Positions 6,568 through 8,584 of a DNA stretch of 8,584 nucleotides are shown here, piece after piece. A model generated the notes under the pieces. That model was given only the letters and a program-made list of their open reading frames with translations. It was not told where the DNA came from and made no database searches. The translations under genes and the position numbers were made by a program. The stretch comes from an uncultured Lysobacterales bacterium (GTDB lineage: Bacteria > Pseudomonadota > Gammaproteobacteria > Xanthomonadales > SZUA-36), in NCBI GenBank assembly GCA_937974465.1, contig CALJWY010000015.1:1-8584 (forward strand), given 5' to 3'. Each line of letters starts with the position of its first letter. Position 1 is the first letter of the stretch.

Positions 6568-7034
6568 TGGCTTTCCTCTTTGCTGGTGTTGAACAGGTAT
6601 TTGCTAATCATGGTTTCAAGAACCACCGCGGATTGTGTTACGAAAATTTCATCCCCATCGGTGAGTGCTTCCATCGCACCCCCGGGTTCAAGGCCGACGT
6701 AGCGGTCACCCAGGACTCCAGAGGTCAAAATCGATGCGCTTGTGTCCGTTGGTATATCTGCAAAGCGCTCGTCAATACGCATTTTAACGATGGCATCAAA
6801 CATAACCGGATCCAGTGTAATGCTATCTACAAGGCCTACCGATACACCACCGATCTTGACCGGTGCGCGTTCTTTAAGGTCGGCGACATTGCTAAAGCGG
6901 GCAGAGACAATATAGGTTTCTTCGCCAACCTGCATGCCATAGTCGGTTGCCTCGGTTGCCAGCCATAAGAGGGCAGCAACACCCATCAACAAAAATATAC
7001 CTGATGTTAGTTCTACTTTGTAATTGGCTCGCAT
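6564..7034 (-). CDS. mlaD: MlaD, MCE-domain lipid-binding subunit of the MlaFEDB complex
   Basis: MlaD is anchored in the inner membrane and forms a hexameric periplasmic ring on MlaE through which lipid passes. The product has 156 residues, somewhat shorter than the 183 of E. coli MlaD. One membrane helix spans about 11-28. The MCE domain follows at about 40-118, including YIVSARFSNVADLKERAPVK (41-60), IGGVSVGLVDSITL (61-74) and the diagnostic LTSGVLGDRYVGLEPGG (103-119). The tail VVLETMISKYLF (137-148) resembles the C-terminal helix that lines the MlaD pore. The frame could start at a TTG (7049), adding five residues. I prefer the ATG at 7034 because GGA lies seven bases upstream and the product then begins MRANYKVELTSG, a usual MlaD start. 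The stop overlaps mlaC by four bases; 34 bases separate it from mlaE. Confidence 0.94.
   Translation of the reverse strand: MRANYKVELTSGIFLLMGVAALLWLATEATDYGMQVGEETYIVSARFSNVADLKERAPVKIGGVSVGLVDSITLDPVMFDAIVKMRIDERFADIPTDTSASILTSGVLGDRYVGLEPGGAMEALTDGDEIFVTQSAVVLETMISKYLFNTSKEESQ
6575..6578 (-). promoter_or_regulatory. Ribosome binding site for mlaC
   Basis: Minus-strand GAGG lies seven bases before the GTG at 6567-6565, inside the end of mlaD. It is the best ribosome site among the overlapping genes here and supports the GTG start. Confidence 0.55.
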
Positions 7035-7068
7035 AAAATTTTCCGTCAAAAACCTGCTCGATATGTGT

Positions 7069-7833
7069 TCAAATTAAAAAAGATGTCATGATGAAATCGA
7101 AGACAAGCACCAGTACAGAACTTAGCACCACAGTCCTCGTTGTTGCTGTGCCGACACCCTCACCCGTGGGCTTTGCCTGGTAGCCAAAATAGACCGCAAT
7201 CAGGCTAACCAGACCTCCAAATACCAGGCTTTTCCAGACGCCGCCCAGGAAATCCTTGCCGAAATAAATACCGCTGTGGAGCTTGCTCCAGAATATACCG
7301 GGGTCAAGACCCATGACGCCTATAGAAAACACGACCGCGCCCAGTATTGCAAACGCGTTGAACATGGCAGTCAGCAGAGGCATGGACAGGACGCCGGCAA
7401 GGAATCGTGGCAATGCAATACGCTGCACCGGATCGATGGCCATCAATTGCATGGCTTCAATCTGGCTGGTGGCTTTCATCAAACCGATTTCTGCTGCCAC
7501 GGAGGTGCCGGCGCGACCGGCGAAAAGCAAGGCGGTTAATACAGGCCCCAGTTCCCTGAATAGTGATTTGCCGACCAGCAGGCTGACCTGGTCCGAGGCG
7601 CCAAATTGCTGTAATGCGTTGATGGACTGAAGGGAAAGAACCATGCCCACAAAAAAGCCGCATATCATGATAATGACCAGCGAGCGCGCACCGATCAGGT
7701 AAGTTTGCTGCAAGGTGCTTAACAGCAGCTGTCGCTCAAGGCGAATGCTGCCTAGCATTCGAACCAGGAACAACCCGCAGTGCCCGGTCTCGGCGATGGG
7801 GGCGAGTATTTTGCTTTTGCCGCTTGTTTGCAT
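7069..7833 (-). CDS. mlaE: MlaE, inner-membrane permease of the Mla lipid transporter
   Basis: MlaE is the transmembrane subunit of the Mla ABC transporter; two copies pair with the MlaF ATPases and carry the MlaD ring. The product has 254 residues, close to the 260 of E. coli. After a short amphipathic N-terminus, membrane segments are seen near 48-70, 88-106, 144-173, 198-217 and 234-252. The family block RELGPVLTALLFAGRAGTS (93-111), followed by AAEIGLMKATSQIEAMQ (113-129) and MAIDPVQR (131-138), is nearly identical in pattern to E. coli MlaE. It includes the cytoplasmic coupling region. There is no fused N-terminal STAS domain, which some MlaE relatives carry. The ATG at 7833 lies two bases after the mlaF stop, with only a weak ribosome site, so the two are probably coupled. 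It should make the complex with the genes on both sides. Confidence 0.96.
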   Translation of the reverse strand: MQTSGKSKILAPIAETGHCGLFLVRMLGSIRLERQLLLSTLQQTYLIGARSLVIIMICGFFVGMVLSLQSINALQQFGASDQVSLLVGKSLFRELGPVLTALLFAGRAGTSVAAEIGLMKATSQIEAMQLMAIDPVQRIALPRFLAGVLSMPLLTAMFNAFAILGAVVFSIGVMGLDPGIFWSKLHSGIYFGKDFLGGVWKSLVFGGLVSLIAVYFGYQAKPTGEGVGTATTRTVVLSSVLVLVFDFIMTSFLI

Positions 7834-7835
7834 AC

Positions 7836-8584
7836 CTATAACTCTGAGGCGTTCTGGTATTTGAAGGAAATCGGACCGTCCACCTTGCCGTTCATGAATT
7901 GGTCTACCGCAGCATCACGACTGTGCATCAGTTCTTCCGGGGTGCCTTCAGCAATCAATTTACCGGAGGCCAGGATGAAACAATGGTCAACCAGTTTTTT
8001 CATCTCGGCCACATTATGAGTAACGATAACACTGGTTAAGCCAAGAGTATCATTTGTCTCGCGAATAAGACGGCCGACCGTTGACATGGCAATGGGGTCC
8101 AGGCCGGTCATGGGTTCATCAAACAGTACAATCTTGGGATTCATGATGACCGCCCTTGCCAGGGCAACCCTGCGTGCCATACCGCCGGAAAGGCTATGCG
8201 GCATCAGGTCCTCGGTACCGGCAAGTCCTACGGATTCTAGCTTGGCCAGCACCCGGGAGCTGATCTCCTGCTCGCTAAGACGTGTGTGTTCTCTTAGCGG
8301 GGTTGCGACGTTCTCAAACACTGTCAGGTCTGTGAACAAGGCGCCATTTTGAAGCAGCACCCCGATTTCTTTTCTGCATGTATACAATTCACGGCGGGAA
8401 AGGCTTGAAACCTGCTGGCCATTTACTTCAATAGTACCCCTGGCGGGTTGGAGCTGTCCTGAAATCAGTCTCAGAATCGTGGTTTTCCCGACGCCGCTTG
8501 GGCCCATGATGGCAACGATACTGCCGCGCTCAACGTGCATGGTCACATCATCCAGAATGACTTTGTCGCCACGTTTAAAGTGCA
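7836..8584 (-). CDS. mlaF: MlaF, ATPase of the Mla lipid transporter (5' end beyond the window)
   Basis: MlaF is the cytoplasmic ATPase driving lipid movement through MlaE. The frame is open to the right edge. A GTG at 8546 could be taken as a start, but the codons before it read HFKRGDKVILDD, matching the FxRGxxxIxDxI strand that always precedes this part of MlaF. The true start is therefore outside, probably 10-20 residues further. Numbering the 248 visible complete codons from that His gives Walker A GPSGVGKT (27-34), Q-loop LLQNGALF (76-83) with the ALFTDLTVFENVA pattern of MlaF, and signature LSGGM (131-135). Walker B is IVLFDEP (151-157) and the H-loop His189 is in IVTHNV. The end, QFMNGKVDGPISFKYQ, is typical of MlaF. 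Compared from memory with E. coli, the tail after this block is several residues shorter. Confidence 0.95.
   Translation of the reverse strand, partial: HFKRGDKVILDDVTMHVERGSIVAIMGPSGVGKTTILRLISGQLQPARGTIEVNGQQVSSLSRRELYTCRKEIGVLLQNGALFTDLTVFENVATPLREHTRLSEQEISSRVLAKLESVGLAGTEDLMPHSLSGGMARRVALARAVIMNPKIVLFDEPMTGLDPIAMSTVGRLIRETNDTLGLTSVIVTHNVAEMKKLVDHCFILASGKLIAEGTPEELMHSRDAAVDQFMNGKVDGPISFKYQNASEL

Noticed and set aside
6474..6968. 164-residue plus-strand open frame with many cysteines
   Set aside because: Opposite mlaD and the start of mlaC. The cysteines are scattered and form no known metal-binding pattern.
7035..7049. TTG start for mlaD five codons upstream
   Set aside because: The ATG at 7034 has GGA at a good distance and gives the usual MlaD N-terminus. 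The TTG lacks a comparable ribosome site.
8544..8546. GTG as the start of mlaF
   Set aside because: Codons upstream continue the conserved first strands of MlaF up to the window edge, so the gene begins outside.

Overview
The window holds ten protein-coding genes, all on the minus strand and tightly packed. Read in the direction of transcription, from high to low coordinates, they fall into two gene clusters. I see no tRNA, rRNA, CRISPR array, insertion sequence or phage gene. The only intergenic space over 40 bases is a 120-base gap between the two clusters.

The first cluster (8584 to 5181) encodes the Mla phospholipid-trafficking pathway. The order is mlaF (ATPase, 5' end outside the window), mlaE (inner-membrane permease), mlaD (membrane-anchored MCE protein), mlaC (periplasmic lipid carrier) and mlaA/vacJ (outer-membrane lipoprotein). 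MlaFED forms the inner-membrane ABC complex. MlaC shuttles lipid across the periplasm, and MlaA is the outer-membrane partner. mlaB, the STAS-domain subunit that in E. coli follows mlaC and supports MlaF, is not here; mlaA occupies that place.

The second cluster (5060 to 1) is a five-gene peptide/opine/nickel-type (Opp/Dpp family) ABC importer. The order is a lipoprotein solute-binding protein, two permeases (DppB-like, DppC-like), and two ATPases (DppD-like and DppF-like). The last is cut by the left edge of the window. All four junctions are four-base start/stop overlaps (ATGA or GTGA), which points to one translationally coupled unit with SBP, B, C, D and F made together.

An outer-membrane Mla pathway means a diderm bacterium. 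The protein sequences and gene order suggest Proteobacteria, most likely Gammaproteobacteria, with Betaproteobacteria less likely. Base composition is moderate. I cannot name a genus. Both clusters belong to well-known families and I did not find an undescribed system. The points most worth a second look are the missing mlaB, the lipid-anchored binding protein, the altered ABC signature in the DppF-like ATPase, and the fully overlapping layout of the importer genes.
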